A DNA stretch of 64,000 bases from assembly GCF_900116895.1 (NCBI RefSeq), contig NZ_FPCF01000001.1:372001-436000 (forward strand), given 5' to 3'. This DNA comes from Pseudidiomarina donghaiensis. GTDB taxonomy: Bacteria; Pseudomonadota; Gammaproteobacteria; Enterobacterales; Alteromonadaceae. The first letter of the stretch is position 1. Each line of letters begins with the position of its first letter. Shown one piece after another: positions 17,400 to 27,566 of the stretch. The notes beneath the pieces were generated by a model. It ran no database searches, was not told the DNA's origin, and saw only the letters and a program-made list of their open reading frames with translations. A program made the translations under genes and the position numbers.

Positions 17400-18580
17400 G
17401 AAAATTTTTAAAACAGTTGGCACTCGCCTCCAGCGCCATCATGCTGGTAAGCGCATGCTCAAGCACTGACGAAATTCCCTTTAAAGAGCTGCAAGAGTTT
17501 AACGCCGAAATCAAGCCAGATGTGGTTTGGAAAGCAAGCGTTGGTGATGGCGTTGAAAACTATTACTCGCATCTAAACCCAGTTGTTGTGGGTGATTACT
17601 TAATCGCCGCCGACCGTGTTGGCGTTGTTGCAGCGTATCAACGCAGCAACGGCAAGCAAGTGTGGCGCAAAGAATTACGCGAAGAATTAAACTTCGGCAC
17701 CGGCGGCTGGTGGAGCCAAGGCGAACCCATGCGCATTGCTGGCGGACTTATTGCCGAGCGCGGCGTGGTGTATCTGGGCAGCGAAAACGGTGACGTGGTC
17801 GCGCTAGACGTTGCTGATGGTAACGTCAAATGGCACAGCCAAGTCGGCATTGAAATTTTAGCAGACCCCGCAGTAGGCAGTGGCGTTGTTGTGGTTAAAG
17901 GTAGCTCAGGTGACGTCGTCGCATTGAACCTTGAAACCGGCGCAGAACAATGGCGGTATAGCACTGAAAGCCCAGCTTTAACCTTGCGCGGAACAGCTGC
18001 ACCAATTATCGCCCAAGGCGGCGTATTTATTGGCACAGCAACCGGCAAAGTTATTGTGGTGATTGCTGAAAATGGCCAACCGGCTTGGGAAACACGCTTA
18101 GCAGTACCAAGCGGCAGCACCGAGCTACAACGAATTGTTGACGTTGACTCCAAGCCAGTACTGTTCGGTGGCGTGCTATACAACGTCGCCTACAATGGCT
18201 CGTTAGTCGCCGTTGACGTGCGCAACGGCAATACCATTTGGAAGCGCGAATACTCGTCGTTTCAAAACATAACGCTGGCCGAAGGCCGGTTGTTCCTAAC
18301 CGATGCCTCAGACACGGTATCGGCACTGAACCCTAATGGCGGCATTGAAATGTGGTCGAACACCGACTACAACGGCCGCTTGTTAACCGCCCCAGTGCAA
18401 TTCGGCAACTATATTGTGGTTGGCGACAGCATGGGTTATTTACACTTTTTAGATATACTAACTGGCCGCACCGTTGGCCGCTTAGATGTGGGTGAAGAAG
18501 TTTACACAGCTCCGGTTGTGGACGGCGACACCCTGTATTTACAAACACGCGACGGCAGTTTACTCGCGGTAAGGATTTAA
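17396..18580 (+). CDS. bamB: BamB, lipoprotein of the outer-membrane protein assembly complex
   Basis: 394 residues. Signal peptide and lipobox VSAC (Cys near residue 21), then an eight-bladed beta-propeller of PQQ-like repeats, for example GVVYLGSENGDVVALD, GVFIGTATGKVIVV and GNYIVVGDSMGYLHFLD. BamB supports BamA in inserting beta-barrel proteins. The ATG overlaps the yfgM stop (ATGA), which indicates translational coupling. der follows after six bases. Confidence 0.96.
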   Translation: MRKFLKQLALASSAIMLVSACSSTDEIPFKELQEFNAEIKPDVVWKASVGDGVENYYSHLNPVVVGDYLIAADRVGVVAAYQRSNGKQVWRKELREELNFGTGGWWSQGEPMRIAGGLIAERGVVYLGSENGDVVALDVADGNVKWHSQVGIEILADPAVGSGVVVVKGSSGDVVALNLETGAEQWRYSTESPALTLRGTAAPIIAQGGVFIGTATGKVIVVIAENGQPAWETRLAVPSGSTELQRIVDVDSKPVLFGGVLYNVAYNGSLVAVDVRNGNTIWKREYSSFQNITLAEGRLFLTDASDTVSALNPNGGIEMWSNTDYNGRLLTAPVQFGNYIVVGDSMGYLHFLDILTGRTVGRLDVGEEVYTAPVVDGDTLYLQTRDGSLLAVRI

Positions 18581-18586
18581 CGTTAT

Positions 18587-20185
18587 ATGTTACCCGTAGT
18601 TGCCCTGGTCGGGCGCCCCAATGTGGGCAAATCAACCCTATTTAATCGGCTCACCCGTACTCGGGACGCCTTGGTTGCAGACTTTCCCGGCTTAACCCGA
18701 GATCGTAAGTACGGCCAGGCCAACTACGACGGTTACCAGTTTATTGTCATCGACACCGCCGGTGTGCACGGTGACGAAGAAGGCATCGACGCCGAAATGG
18801 CCGCGCAGTCACTGCGCGCTATTGACGAAGCCGATGTGGTGTTGTTCATGGTTGACGCCCGCGACGGCATTACCGCCGCCGACATGGGCATTGCCACACA
18901 CCTACGCCGCCTGGGCAAGAAAGCCTACGTGGTTGCCAACAAAATTGACGGTATCGATTCGAACGCCGCCCGCGCCGACTTCTTCGAACTTGGCCTTGGC
19001 GACGTGCACGGCATCGCGGCCGCCCACGGCCGTGGCGTTGAAAACCTGCTACAAGAATGCTTCGACCCACTGCTAGAAGAATACCCCGACGTACGTGTAC
19101 GACGTGCTGTTGGCGACGACGACATCGCTGTCGACATCGACGCCGAAGGCAATTTAATTGACGCTGCCGGCGAGATCGTCGAACCCGACGCCGACGGCAA
19201 TATCTACGACATCAATGGCAACGTAGTCGACGCCGATGGCAATATTATCGACCACGAAGGCAATATTATTGGCCAGCTGGGCGACCGCTCGCACGACGAA
19301 ATAGACTACGACGCGCTGCCACTTAAGTTAGCTATAGTCGGCCGCCCGAACGTAGGTAAGTCAACACTAACTAACCGTATTCTTGGCGAAGAACGTGTGG
19401 TTGTGTATGACATGCCAGGCACCACCCGCGACTCGGTGTATATACCGATGGAACGCGATGACCGCCAATACATCTTGATCGACACCGCCGGTGTACGCCG
19501 CCGTGGCCGCATTGACGAGTCCATTGAAAAGTTCTCAGTTATTAAAACGCTGCAGGCCATTGAAGACGCCAACGTGGTTATCGCCGTGATTGATGCCCGC
19601 GAAACCGTGTCCGACCAAGACTTGAACCTAATAGGCTTTGCCTTGAACGCTGGCCGCTCTATTGTGATTGCCGTGAACAAATGGGACGGCCTGTCGCATG
19701 ATCACCGCGAAGAAATCAAACGCGAACTCGACCGCCGCTTAGGCTTTGTCGACTTCGCGCGCTTGCACTTTATCTCAGCGCTGCACGGCAGTGGTGTGGG
19801 TAACTTGTTCGAGTCAGTGCTTGAAGCATACGCTTCTGCGTCTGCGCGAGTGGGCACCGCCAAGCTAACCCGTATTCTGGAAACCGCCGTAGAAGACCAC
19901 CAGCCGCCGTTGGTGAGCGGGCGCCGCGTGAAGCTCAAATACGCCCACGCCGGTGGCTATAACCCGCCGCGAATTATTATTCATGGCAACCAGGTGGAAT
20001 CACTACCGGGCTCGTACAAGCGCTACTTGATGAACTATTTCCGCAAGTCGCTTGGCGTTATGGGCACCCCAATTAAGATTGAGTTCCGCGAATCGGTCAA
20101 CCCATACGCCGGCCGCAAAAACTCGCTTACGCTCTCGCAAACCCGCAAGCGCAAGCGCCTGATGAAATATTTGAAACGCAAGTAA
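18587..20185 (+). CDS. der: GTPase Der (EngA), ribosome assembly factor, with an expanded repeat linker
   Basis: 532 residues against about 490 in E. coli. Two GTPase domains each carry G1 ([10 protein letters not shown]), G3 (DTAGV) and an NKxD-type motif (ANKID, NKWD), followed by a KH-like C-terminal domain. Der acts in 50S subunit assembly. The extra length lies in the linker between the domains, residues about 178-235. It is strongly acidic and built of degenerate nine- to ten-residue units such as [22 protein letters not shown] and HEGNII. It resembles neither family A nor family B repeats. Confidence 0.96.
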   Translation: MLPVVALVGRPNVGKSTLFNRLTRTRDALVADFPGLTRDRKYGQANYDGYQFIVIDTAGVHGDEEGIDAEMAAQSLRAIDEADVVLFMVDARDGITAADMGIATHLRRLGKKAYVVANKIDGIDSNAARADFFELGLGDVHGIAAAHGRGVENLLQECFDPLLEEYPDVRVRRAVGDDDIAVDIDAEGNLIDAAGEIVEPDADGNIYDINGNVVDADGNIIDHEGNIIGQLGDRSHDEIDYDALPLKLAIVGRPNVGKSTLTNRILGEERVVVYDMPGTTRDSVYIPMERDDRQYILIDTAGVRRRGRIDESIEKFSVIKTLQAIEDANVVIAVIDARETVSDQDLNLIGFALNAGRSIVIAVNKWDGLSHDHREEIKRELDRRLGFVDFARLHFISALHGSGVGNLFESVLEAYASASARVGTAKLTRILETAVEDHQPPLVSGRRVKLKYAHAGGYNPPRIIIHGNQVESLPGSYKRYLMNYFRKSLGVMGTPIKIEFRESVNPYAGRKNSLTLSQTRKRKRLMKYLKRK

Positions 20186-20206
20186 TCCGGCGTACGCCGG
20201 ATTACC

Positions 20207-20456
20207 GTAGCCCGGCGTTCCACGCCGGGTGGCGCATCGCGCCGTTAATGTTGCCGTTACCGCGGGCTATGTAGCCCGGCGTTCCACGCCGGGTGGCGCA
20301 CCGCGCCGTTAATGTTGCCGCTACCGCGGCCTATGTAACCCGGCCGTGTTTGTAAGGTAAGACGCCGGGTCGGCGCAGCCGGTTAATCTATTCCACATCA
20401 CCGAAACTTAAATAATTACGGTGCTACGCACCACCCGGCGTAAAACGCCGGGCAAC
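20207..20456 (+). repeat. Family A cluster upstream of the first RAYT gene
   Basis: Two full copies begin with GTAGCCCGGCG at 20207 and 20271, 64 bases apart, each followed by GGGTGGCGCAYCGCGCCGTTA. A loop-expanded copy follows near 20336 (TAACCCGGCC...ACGCCGGGTCGG), then an inverted copy ending GGGCAAC at 20456. Together with the array at 21534-21799 it brackets the RAYT and hslR genes. Confidence 0.92.
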
Positions 20457-20540
20457 ATTAGTCGCACCGCGACGCCGTAAGCCAATCTCCGACAAATATA
20501 TAAGGTCGCCAAAATTCCCGTAGTGCACGACACTTACGTC

Positions 20541-21098
20541 ATGAGAAACGTTCGCAGATATTTCGAGCGCGGGTATTACTTTTTCACCGTATGCACCTAC
20601 CGCCGCCAACCCGTACTAACACGGCCCGATGTCATGGCGGCGCTGCGTAATGCCGTGCGTGAAACCATGAAAACACACCCATTCGAGATAGAGGCGTGGA
20701 CAGTGATGCCGGATCACATCCATTGCGTGCTAATTATTAAAGACGACTACGTACCATTACGTTGGGGCAAAATCAAAGCGTTAACCACCAAAGCGTTGCC
20801 AGAATTTTCATCTAGATCGAAACGCAATGCTAAAAACAGTAAAGCTCGAAAAACACACGGCTATGGAAAATTATGGCAGCACAGCTATTGGGAACATGAA
20901 ATTCGCAATGAACGCGAATACATGATGTACATATTGTACTGCTGCTTTAATCCGGTGAAACATGGTTACGTGACCAATGCATGTGACTGGCCCTTTTCGA
21001 CGTTAAACCGCTATCTAAGCAATGGAAAATACCCAGACGACTGGAAATACATTACACCGGCGTGGCTTGACGATAACTTTAGAGACTACAAAGAGTAA
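20541..21098 (+). CDS. REP-associated tyrosine transposase (RAYT, IS200/IS605-like Y1 HUH family)
   Basis: 185 residues from the ATG at 20541 (MRNVRRYFERGYYFFTV); an in-frame GTG at 20523 is possible but less typical. The HUH motif is H59-I-H61 in MPDHIHCVL. The C-terminal RAYT signature is WEHEIRNEREY, then FNPVKHGYV and CDWPFSTLNRY. By alignment on the NPVKHG block, Y133 is the likely catalytic tyrosine. RAYTs nick single-stranded DNA at REP hairpins with a GTAG-type foot. Family A repeats with exactly such a foot lie on both sides, so they are the probable substrate. All key residues are present, so it may be active. Confidence 0.93.
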   Translation: MRNVRRYFERGYYFFTVCTYRRQPVLTRPDVMAALRNAVRETMKTHPFEIEAWTVMPDHIHCVLIIKDDYVPLRWGKIKALTTKALPEFSSRSKRNAKNSKARKTHGYGKLWQHSYWEHEIRNEREYMMYILYCCFNPVKHGYVTNACDWPFSTLNRYLSNGKYPDDWKYITPAWLDDNFRDYKE

Positions 21099-21114
21099 CG
21101 ACAACGAGACTAAA

Positions 21115-21492
21115 TTATCGATTTTTAAATCGAATTAACTCTCGGCGTTCCTTTTTGTCGGGTTTGTGGTCTGGGTGCGGGTTGTACAACGCATTCATTT
21201 TACGAAGCTCAGCTTCTTTTTCTCGGCGTGCCACTGAGTCTTCCGTTTCTCTGTAGAGCTCCTGAGCTAGCGGTGCGCTGAGCCGGTTTTCACTCAGGCC
21301 AAAAACTTCAACTTCATAGATATCGTGCCCGCGCGGCGCCTTCACAATCTGCCCCACGGTAATGGTTTTGGAAGGTTTGCAGCGCTGGCCGTCAACGGAA
21401 ACTTTACCCGCTTGCACGACTTGCCGCGCAAGTGAACGCGTTTTGTAAAAACGAGCGGCCCACAGCCATTTATCGATTCGCATTGGTTCCAT
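21115..21492 (-). CDS. hslR: Hsp15, heat-shock S4-domain RNA-binding protein
   Basis: 125 residues. The S4 fold is at the start (MRIDKWLWAARFYKTRSLA, VDGQRCKPSKTI). Hsp15 binds 50S subunits that carry a stalled peptidyl-tRNA and helps recycle them. The C-terminus is basic and rich in Lys and Arg, as in the family. Translation may begin at 21492 (MEPM) or 21483. It lies downstream of hslO on the same strand, separated by a family A array. Confidence 0.93.
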   Translation of the reverse strand: MEPMRIDKWLWAARFYKTRSLARQVVQAGKVSVDGQRCKPSKTITVGQIVKAPRGHDIYEVEVFGLSENRLSAPLAQELYRETEDSVARREKEAELRKMNALYNPHPDHKPDKKERRELIRFKNR

Positions 21493-21533
21493 GCCGGCAT
21501 TTTACACCAGTAACAGCGGGCTGCGCCAGCGAT

Positions 21534-21799
21534 GTAGCCCGGCGTTTTACGCCGGGTGGTGCGTAGCACCGTAATTACTCAAGTTTCGGTGATGTGGAAT
21601 AGATTAACCGGCTGCACCGACCCGGCGTGGAACGCCGGGCTACAACGATGCCAGAATAACCGGCTGCGCCGACCCGGCGTGGAACGCCGGGCTACAGCGA
21701 TGCCAGATTAACCGGCTGCGCCGACCCGGCGTAGAACGCCGGGCTACAACGATGCCAGAATAACCGGCTGCGCCGACCCGGCGTGGAACGCCGGGCTAC
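21534..21799 (-). repeat. Family A array with four 52-bp units between hslO and hslR
   Basis: A forward copy (GTAGCCCGGCG at 21534) is followed, from 21609, by four inverted copies spaced exactly 52 bases (21609, 21661, 21713, 21765). Each unit reads CGGCTGCGCCGACCCGGCG, the hairpin ending GGGCTAC, then ACGATGCCAGAATAA. The units differ at only a few positions, so they arose recently. Each unit contains a full hairpin and the spacers are not unique, so this is not a CRISPR array. Confidence 0.93.
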
Positions 21800-21813
21800 C
21801 GGTCGCGGCGGCG

Positions 21814-22665
21814 TCAGGCAAGGTCGGCTTCGGTGAAGCGGTATTCTGTTTGGCAGTAGTCACAGGTCATGACAATGGCGCCTTCTTCGGCGAGAATCTC
21901 GCGCAGTTCTTCGGGCGACACTGAGGCCATGGCTTCCAAGGTGCCTTCGCGCGAGCAGCCGCACTTGAACGATACGGGCTGGGCTGGATATAGCTCCACG
22001 TGCTCTTCGTGGTACAGGCGGTGCAGCACTTGCTCGCCCGGCAGCGTGAACAATTCGACCGCGCTAATGGTGTCGGTTAAATGCTCCAAATGCTCGAATG
22101 CTTCAAGCGTGGTGCCAGCTGCAGGCATAACCTGTAGCAGCATACCTGCGGCGTGTTCGCCGTCAGCATGTAACCAAATTCGGGTACGCAATTGCTCAGA
22201 TTGCATGAAGTAATCTTCGATAATTTTGGCAATACTATCGCCTTGGCCGCTGACGACGCCTTGATAACGCTCGCCCTCAAGCGGGGTCAGGGTGATCACC
22301 AGAATCGCTTTGTCGCCCATGAGGGTGCGCAAGTCATTTTGGTCGTCGGAAATTTCTTCGCGAACGCGCGCAATGCCGCGTAATTCTTGATGATGTGAGC
22401 CGTTTACTGCGATAAAGTTAACCGGGCCATCGCCTTGAATTTGAATGGAAATATGGCCTTCAAACTTCAAGGTCGCGGTTAATAGCGAGGTGGCGGCCAT
22501 TAATTCGCCCAATAAGCGTTGAACTGGTGCAGGATAGTTGTGTCCTAGAATCATGCGCTGATAGCTGCTGCTCAATTGCACCAACTCGCCGCGCACGTCT
22601 TGCTCTAAAAACGTGTAGCGTAATAATTGATCGTGAGGGTAGTTTTTCAGTTCGGGTTTGGTCAT
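21814..22665 (-). CDS. hslO: Hsp33, redox-regulated holdase chaperone
   Basis: 283 residues from the ATG at 22663-22665 (MTKPELKNYPHDQLLRY). An 18-base extension starting with TTG is less likely. Oxidation of the four zinc-binding cysteines activates the chaperone. They are the C-G-C pair near residue 236 (FKCGCSREG) and the C-x-x-C pair near the end (MTCDYCQTEY). It lies upstream of hslR and divergent from gspC, an arrangement seen in Vibrio and Shewanella relatives. Confidence 0.95.
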   Translation of the reverse strand: MTKPELKNYPHDQLLRYTFLEQDVRGELVQLSSSYQRMILGHNYPAPVQRLLGELMAATSLLTATLKFEGHISIQIQGDGPVNFIAVNGSHHQELRGIARVREEISDDQNDLRTLMGDKAILVITLTPLEGERYQGVVSGQGDSIAKIIEDYFMQSEQLRTRIWLHADGEHAAGMLLQVMPAAGTTLEAFEHLEHLTDTISAVELFTLPGEQVLHRLYHEEHVELYPAQPVSFKCGCSREGTLEAMASVSPEELREILAEEGAIVMTCDYCQTEYRFTEADLA

Positions 22666-22820
22666 AGCGTACGGCTTCTGCAATATGATTGTAAAAAATT
22701 GTATGCATTATACCAGAATCCTCGAATTTGATCTGTTCACTTGTGTATAGTAAAGCTAGAATGTCCAAACGACGCTATTGTCACAAAATTATAACTATTA
22801 GTAAGCGCAGTAAATAGCTC

Positions 22821-23762
22821 ATGCAGATACAGAACACGCACGTCAACTATTTGGTTACCGCAGTGTGTGCGGTTACCGCGGTCTGGTTTGGCGCGCAGCT
22901 AACTTGGCAAATTATCACTCCAGCCACGCCGGTGGCGAGCGGGCCTTTAAGTGTGTCCGCCGCGCAGAGCGAACGGCAGGCTTCCGCACAATCGCTGATT
23001 GACCTCGACTTGTTTGGCACTGCGCCTGTGGCTCAAGTGGCGGCGAGCAATGCGCCAAAAACCTCGTTGAATATCCGCTTGCTTGGCGTATCGGCCTCAA
23101 ATGTGCCGGAGCGTTCGGCGGCAATTATCGAACGCAGCGGGCAACAAGAAGTGTACGTCATGGGCGAAAAGCTCAACGGCACCCAGGTAATCATTAAAGA
23201 AATTTACGCCGACCGAGTGATTCTCGATAACAACGGCCGCCTAGAAACGTTGGAGCTTGAGGGCATTGGTGAGCTGAGCGAAGGCTTGTCGTTGACCATG
23301 GCGAATTCGCGCGGCTCTGGTTCGGGTTCTGGTTCAGGTTCAGGCTCGGGTTCAGGCTCGGACGAGGTATCGCGGTCGGCTCGGGCGGTTGATGCGGGCG
23401 GTAGCGGCTTTGATAGCAGCGACGGCAACGGCGCTGGCAGCGAAGTGCTCGAAAATGCCAGCCCAGAAGTGCGCGAAGTGGCAGATAACCTGTTGCAGCA
23501 CGTGAAAATTACCCCAGTACGCTCAGGCAACGGCTTGGCCGGATACCGCTTAAGCCCAGGTGCAAACCCCGAATTATTCAACAAAGCCGGCTTTCGTGAC
23601 GGCGACTTAGCCGTAGCCATTAACGGCGAAGACCTTACCCGTGTTAGCACGGCGATGAAATTAATGCGCGAACTTGGCTCCATGACCGAGGCGACAATTA
23701 CTGTCGAGCGTAATAATCAATACACTGATTTGCGACTAGATATTCGCGATCTAGAGGAATAA
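22821..23762 (+). CDS. gspC: GspC, inner-membrane component of the type II secretion system
   Basis: 313 residues. Short cytoplasmic start, one membrane segment (YLVTAVCAVTAVWFGAQL), a homology-region domain that contacts the secretin (residues about 60-150), and a C-terminal PDZ domain (GLAGYRLSPG...DGDLAVAINGEDL). Between the two domains is a pure Ser-Gly run at residues about 168-182, encoded by degenerate TCGGGT/TCTGGT/TCAGGT hexamers, then an acidic Gly/Ser stretch. The run is a flexible linker and may vary in length. It is the first gene of gspC-N; promoter signals in the gap to hslO are not clear. Confidence 0.94.
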   Translation: MQIQNTHVNYLVTAVCAVTAVWFGAQLTWQIITPATPVASGPLSVSAAQSERQASAQSLIDLDLFGTAPVAQVAASNAPKTSLNIRLLGVSASNVPERSAAIIERSGQQEVYVMGEKLNGTQVIIKEIYADRVILDNNGRLETLELEGIGELSEGLSLTMANSRGSGSGSGSGSGSGSGSDEVSRSARAVDAGGSGFDSSDGNGAGSEVLENASPEVREVADNLLQHVKITPVRSGNGLAGYRLSPGANPELFNKAGFRDGDLAVAINGEDLTRVSTAMKLMRELGSMTEATITVERNNQYTDLRLDIRDLEE

Positions 23763-23764
23763 GT

Positions 23765-25960
23765 ATGCGTAAAACAACTCTCGCGATTGCATTAACCTTA
23801 GGCGCCTCGCTAGCGGGTACGCTTAGCGACGTTAGCGCCCAGCAATCGCGCGCTGGCATGAATGCACAAGCTCAGGCATCGAACGAGCAAGCTGTGGAAT
23901 ATGCCGCCAGCTTCAAGAACACTGATATTACTGAGTTTATTCAGGTGGTTGGCCGCAATTTGGGGCGCACCATGATCATCGACCCAGACGTTCGCGGGCG
24001 CATTGACGTGCGAAGCTACGACGTGATGACTGAGTCGCAATATTGGCAGTTTTTCTTAAACGTATTAGATGTTTACGGCTTTGCCACGGTAGAAATGGAA
24101 TCCGGCGTGATTAAAGTCATGCGCGACAAAGATGCCCGTAACGGCGCCATTCCTGTGGTGGACGACAACTCGTTAGGCGGCGATACCTTGGTCACCCGCG
24201 TGGTACCGGTGTCGAATGTTAGTGTACGCGAATTAGCGCCATTGCTTCGTTTGCTGAACGACCAAAGCGGCGGCGGCAACGTGGTGAGCTATGACCCGTC
24301 GAACGTGATTATGATTACCGGCCGCAGCGAAACTGTGCAGCGCTTGGTAGAAATTATTGAGCGGGTAGACCGCGCAGGTAACCAAGACGTCGACGTGATC
24401 AAGCTTGAATACGCGTCAGCGGCCGAAGTGGTGCGCATTGCGCTGAGTTTGTTCGAAAAAGCCAACGACGGTACGCCGGCGTTATTGATTCCAAAAATTG
24501 TGGCCGACGAGCGCACCAACAGCGTGGTGGTCAGCGGCGAGCCGCGCGCCCGTGAGCGTGTGGTGCGGTTGGTGAACCAACTTGACCAAGACCTAAAAAC
24601 CGAAGGCAACACCCGCGTTTATTATTTGAAGTACGCCAAAGCAGCTGAATTAGTTGATGTTTTACAAAACGTTAGCCAAAGCTTACAGGCTGAAAAAGAA
24701 GCCGGTGCGGCAGGTGCAGCCGGTGCGCCGGGCCGTCGTTCGTCAGCTTCTGGCGCGGCCATTAGCATTAGTGCCCATGACTCCTCAAACTCATTGGTGA
24801 TTACCGCGCAGCCAGACTTGCTGACTAGCCTTGAAGGGGTTATTCGCCAGCTAGATATTCGTCGTGCGCAGGTGCATGTTGAAGCCATTATCGTAGAAAT
24901 TATGGAAGGCGATGGCGTCGATTTTGGCTTGCAATGGATTAGCGAAGACGGCGGCATGGTGCAATACAACAACGGTCGCCAAGCCTCAATTGGCCAAGTG
25001 GCGGCGGGCGCGTACATGGCGCGTGAGCAGCCGGGCCGCGAAACCACTACTATTGTTGACGGCAACGTGGTCACCACCACTGAGCCGGACAAACCGGGAG
25101 ATGTGTCGCTATTGGCGCAAGTGTTGCAGAACGTGAACGGCATGATGATTGGCGTGGTGAAAAATGACTGGGGCGCCATTTTGCAGGCGGTTACCACCAA
25201 CACCAACTCGAACATTTTGGCCACGCCGTCCATTATGACGCTGGACAACGAAGAAGCGCAGTTTTTGGTGGGCCAATCGGTACCAACCATTACCGGTTCG
25301 ACCACTGGCTCGAACAACGACAACCCGTTCCAAACCGTGCAGCGTGAAGACGTGGGTATTAAGCTGAAAGTAACGCCGCAAATTAACGAAGGCGACGGCG
25401 TACAGTTGGTGATTGAACAAGAAGTGTCGAGCATTAGCGGCGCCACCTCGGTGGATATCACCATTAACAAACGCGAGCTGAAAACCGTGGTGATGGCCGA
25501 CGACGGCGAAACCATTGTGCTTGGCGGCTTGATTGACGAAGACGTGCAAGAGTCGGTATCGAAAGTACCAATTTTGGGCGACATTCCGTTCTTGGGGCAT
25601 TTATTTAAGAGCACTTCAACGTCGCGCCAAAAGCGTAATTTGATGGTGTTTTTACGCCCACGCATTGTGCGCGATGGCGTAACCGCGGGGCAGATTTCGT
25701 CGCGCAAATACAACTACATTCGCGCTGAGCAATTGAAACAGCAAGAAGACGGCGTTGAACTTATGCCATTCACCGACCAGCCGGTAATGCCGGAGTGGGA
25801 TGGGCCGCTGACGTTGCCGCCTTCGTTTGATGAGTATTTGCGAGAGGAGGGGGCGGCCCCTGGTCCGGACCAAGGTGCAGAGGGGGGTGCAGACCCTGGT
25901 CCGGACCCTGCTCTGAACCCACGTGCAAGCCGCGTCAATAACGGTGGTGGTAATGACTGA
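23765..25960 (+). CDS. gspD: GspD, type II secretin, with a family B tail insertion
   Basis: 731 residues. Signal peptide, then N0 to N3 domains (from about residue 45: [19 protein letters not shown]) and the secretin core ([51 protein letters not shown]). It forms the outer-membrane channel of the secretion system. The last 35 residues or so include family B sequence: [10 protein letters not shown], then GGADPGPDP in a second frame of the repeat. This tail lies after the barrel region where a pilotin-binding segment may occur. gspE starts inside the last codons. Confidence 0.95.
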   Translation: MRKTTLAIALTLGASLAGTLSDVSAQQSRAGMNAQAQASNEQAVEYAASFKNTDITEFIQVVGRNLGRTMIIDPDVRGRIDVRSYDVMTESQYWQFFLNVLDVYGFATVEMESGVIKVMRDKDARNGAIPVVDDNSLGGDTLVTRVVPVSNVSVRELAPLLRLLNDQSGGGNVVSYDPSNVIMITGRSETVQRLVEIIERVDRAGNQDVDVIKLEYASAAEVVRIALSLFEKANDGTPALLIPKIVADERTNSVVVSGEPRARERVVRLVNQLDQDLKTEGNTRVYYLKYAKAAELVDVLQNVSQSLQAEKEAGAAGAAGAPGRRSSASGAAISISAHDSSNSLVITAQPDLLTSLEGVIRQLDIRRAQVHVEAIIVEIMEGDGVDFGLQWISEDGGMVQYNNGRQASIGQVAAGAYMAREQPGRETTTIVDGNVVTTTEPDKPGDVSLLAQVLQNVNGMMIGVVKNDWGAILQAVTTNTNSNILATPSIMTLDNEEAQFLVGQSVPTITGSTTGSNNDNPFQTVQREDVGIKLKVTPQINEGDGVQLVIEQEVSSISGATSVDITINKRELKTVVMADDGETIVLGGLIDEDVQESVSKVPILGDIPFLGHLFKSTSTSRQKRNLMVFLRPRIVRDGVTAGQISSRKYNYIRAEQLKQQEDGVELMPFTDQPVMPEWDGPLTLPPSFDEYLREEGAAPGPDQGAEGGADPGPDPALNPRASRVNNGGGND
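25843..25922 (+). repeat. Family B element in the 3' end of gspD
   Basis: A GC-type arm (GGAGGGGGCGGCCCC), a GGTCCGGACC core, then a second arm (GGGGGGTGCAGACCC) and another GGTCCGGACC. It looks like one and a half copies. It is open in the gspD frame throughout. Confidence 0.92.
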
Positions 25961-27563
25961 TACAAACGCAGCAGCAATGAGCTCTGCTGCTGAAGTGAAC
26001 AAAGTAGCAGAAGTTGCGGCACAAGTTGCACCGCGCCGTTTGCCGTTCGCCTTTGCGAAACGCCACGGCGTGGTGGTTGCCGACGCCAGAGAAGGTGATA
26101 GAGAGCGGGGCGGCCCCCGGTCCGCACCTGGGTCCGGACCGGGGTCTGCACCCCTCTCTACCGCGACGGTGCATGCGCGCGAAGGCGTGACGCCGCAGAC
26201 ATTGCTGGAAGTGCGCCGCGTGCTCGGCGCGCCCTTTGCGCTGCAGCAGCACAGCGCCGAAGAATTCGAAGCCATTCTAACGCAGGCATACCAGCGCGAT
26301 TCATCCGAAGCCAAGCAGCTGATGGAAGATATCGGCAACGAAAGCAACTTATTCTCGCTGGCCGACGAGTTGCCGCAAACCGAAGACTTGCTAGAAAGCG
26401 AAGACGACGCGCCCATTATCAAGCTCATCAACGCAATGCTATCCGAAGCCATCAAAGAAGGCGCGTCGGATATTCACATCGAAACTTTCGAAAAAGAACT
26501 CTTGGTGCGATTTCGCATCGACGGCGTGCTACGCGAGGTGATTCGCCCCAACCGCAAACTCAGCTCGTTGCTGGTGTCGCGCATTAAAGTGATGGCGCAG
26601 TTGGACATTGCCGAAAAACGGGTGCCGCAAGATGGCCGAATTAGTTTACTAATAGCCGGCCGCGCAGTAGACGTGCGGGTATCGACCATGCCGTCAAGTC
26701 ACGGCGAGCGCGTGGTACTGCGTTTGCTCGACAAAAACAATGCACGGCTAAATCTCGAACAGCTCGGTATGACCGAAGCTAACCGTAACGTATTCTCGCA
26801 GCTTATTAAAAAGCCGCACGGCATTATTTTGGTCACCGGCCCGACAGGCTCAGGTAAATCAACCACCTTGTACGCCGGCCTGATGGAAATTAACTCGCGT
26901 GACCGCAACATTTTGACGGTAGAAGACCCCATCGAATTCACCATTGAGGGCATTGGCCAAACCCAAGTGAACCCGAAAGTGAACATGACATTCGCCCGGG
27001 GCTTACGTGCGATATTGCGCCAAGACCCCGATGTGGTCATGGTCGGCGAGATACGTGACGTGGAAACCGCGCAAATTGGCGTGCAGGCCTCGTTAACCGG
27101 GCACTTGGTGTTATCCACATTGCACACCAACACCGCCGCCGGCGCTATCACGCGCTTAGAAGACATGGGCGTGGAACCGTTCTTGTTGTCATCATCGTTG
27201 TTAGCCGTGCTGGCCCAGCGCTTGGTGCGCACGCTATGTGACGACTGCAAACAGCCGTACCAAGCCAGCGCCGAAGAACTGGCCTATGTCGCGGACGGCG
27301 ACGTCGCTACCGGCGCCACCTTGTATCGCGCGGTGGGCTGCGAAAAATGTAACCACACCGGCTATCGCGGCCGAACCGGTATTCACGAATTATTGGTGGT
27401 GGACGAGCGCGTTCGCGAACTTATCCACAACGGCCATGGCGAACAAGCCATTGAGAAATATGTACGCCAGCACCAGCCGTCCATTCGTGACGACGGATTA
27501 GCCAAAGTTTTAGCGGGCAAAACCACGTTAGAAGAAGTTTTGCGCGTCACGCGCGAGGAGTAA
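25953..27563 (+). CDS. gspE: GspE, cytoplasmic ATPase of the type II secretion system, with a family B insertion
   Basis: 536 residues from the ATG at 25953, which overlaps the end of gspD by eight bases and has GGTGGTGG upstream. Walker [11 protein letters not shown], the Asp box region ([13 protein letters not shown]), Walker B ([12 protein letters not shown]) and a zinc-binding CxxC pair (CDDC, CEKC) are intact. It powers pseudopilus assembly. Family B encodes residues about 50-69 ([19 protein letters not shown]) in the N-terminal domain, between RHGVVVADA and [10 protein letters not shown]. That position should be a surface loop, so function is probably kept. Confidence 0.95.
   Translation: MTDTNAAAMSSAAEVNKVAEVAAQVAPRRLPFAFAKRHGVVVADAREGDRERGGPRSAPGSGPGSAPLSTATVHAREGVTPQTLLEVRRVLGAPFALQQHSAEEFEAILTQAYQRDSSEAKQLMEDIGNESNLFSLADELPQTEDLLESEDDAPIIKLINAMLSEAIKEGASDIHIETFEKELLVRFRIDGVLREVIRPNRKLSSLLVSRIKVMAQLDIAEKRVPQDGRISLLIAGRAVDVRVSTMPSSHGERVVLRLLDKNNARLNLEQLGMTEANRNVFSQLIKKPHGIILVTGPTGSGKSTTLYAGLMEINSRDRNILTVEDPIEFTIEGIGQTQVNPKVNMTFARGLRAILRQDPDVVMVGEIRDVETAQIGVQASLTGHLVLSTLHTNTAAGAITRLEDMGVEPFLLSSSLLAVLAQRLVRTLCDDCKQPYQASAEELAYVADGDVATGATLYRAVGCEKCNHTGYRGRTGIHELLVVDERVRELIHNGHGEQAIEKYVRQHQPSIRDDGLAKVLAGKTTLEEVLRVTREE
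26100..26160 (+). repeat. Family B element inside gspE
   Basis: Left arm GGGGCGGCCCC, core with GGTCCGCACC and GGTCCGGACC spaced 12 bases, right arm GGGTCTGCACCCCTCTC. The reading phase gives GGGP...SAPLS, the same phase as in gspF, gspK and gspN. Confidence 0.93.
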
Positions 27564-27566
27564 ACC

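Noticed and set aside
21609-21799. CRISPR-like regular array
   Set aside because: The 52-bp units are nearly identical over their full length with no unique spacers, and each contains a REP-type hairpin. No cas gene is present.
23310-23370. Ser-Gly run of GspC as another repeat-element insertion
   Set aside because: The DNA is a degenerate hexamer run (TCGGGT, TCAGGC and so on) with no palindromic arms, so it is simple-sequence expansion and not family A or B.
25923-25952. Earlier GTG start of GspE
   Set aside because: It would overlap gspD further and lacks a ribosome-binding site; the ATG at 25953 is better placed.
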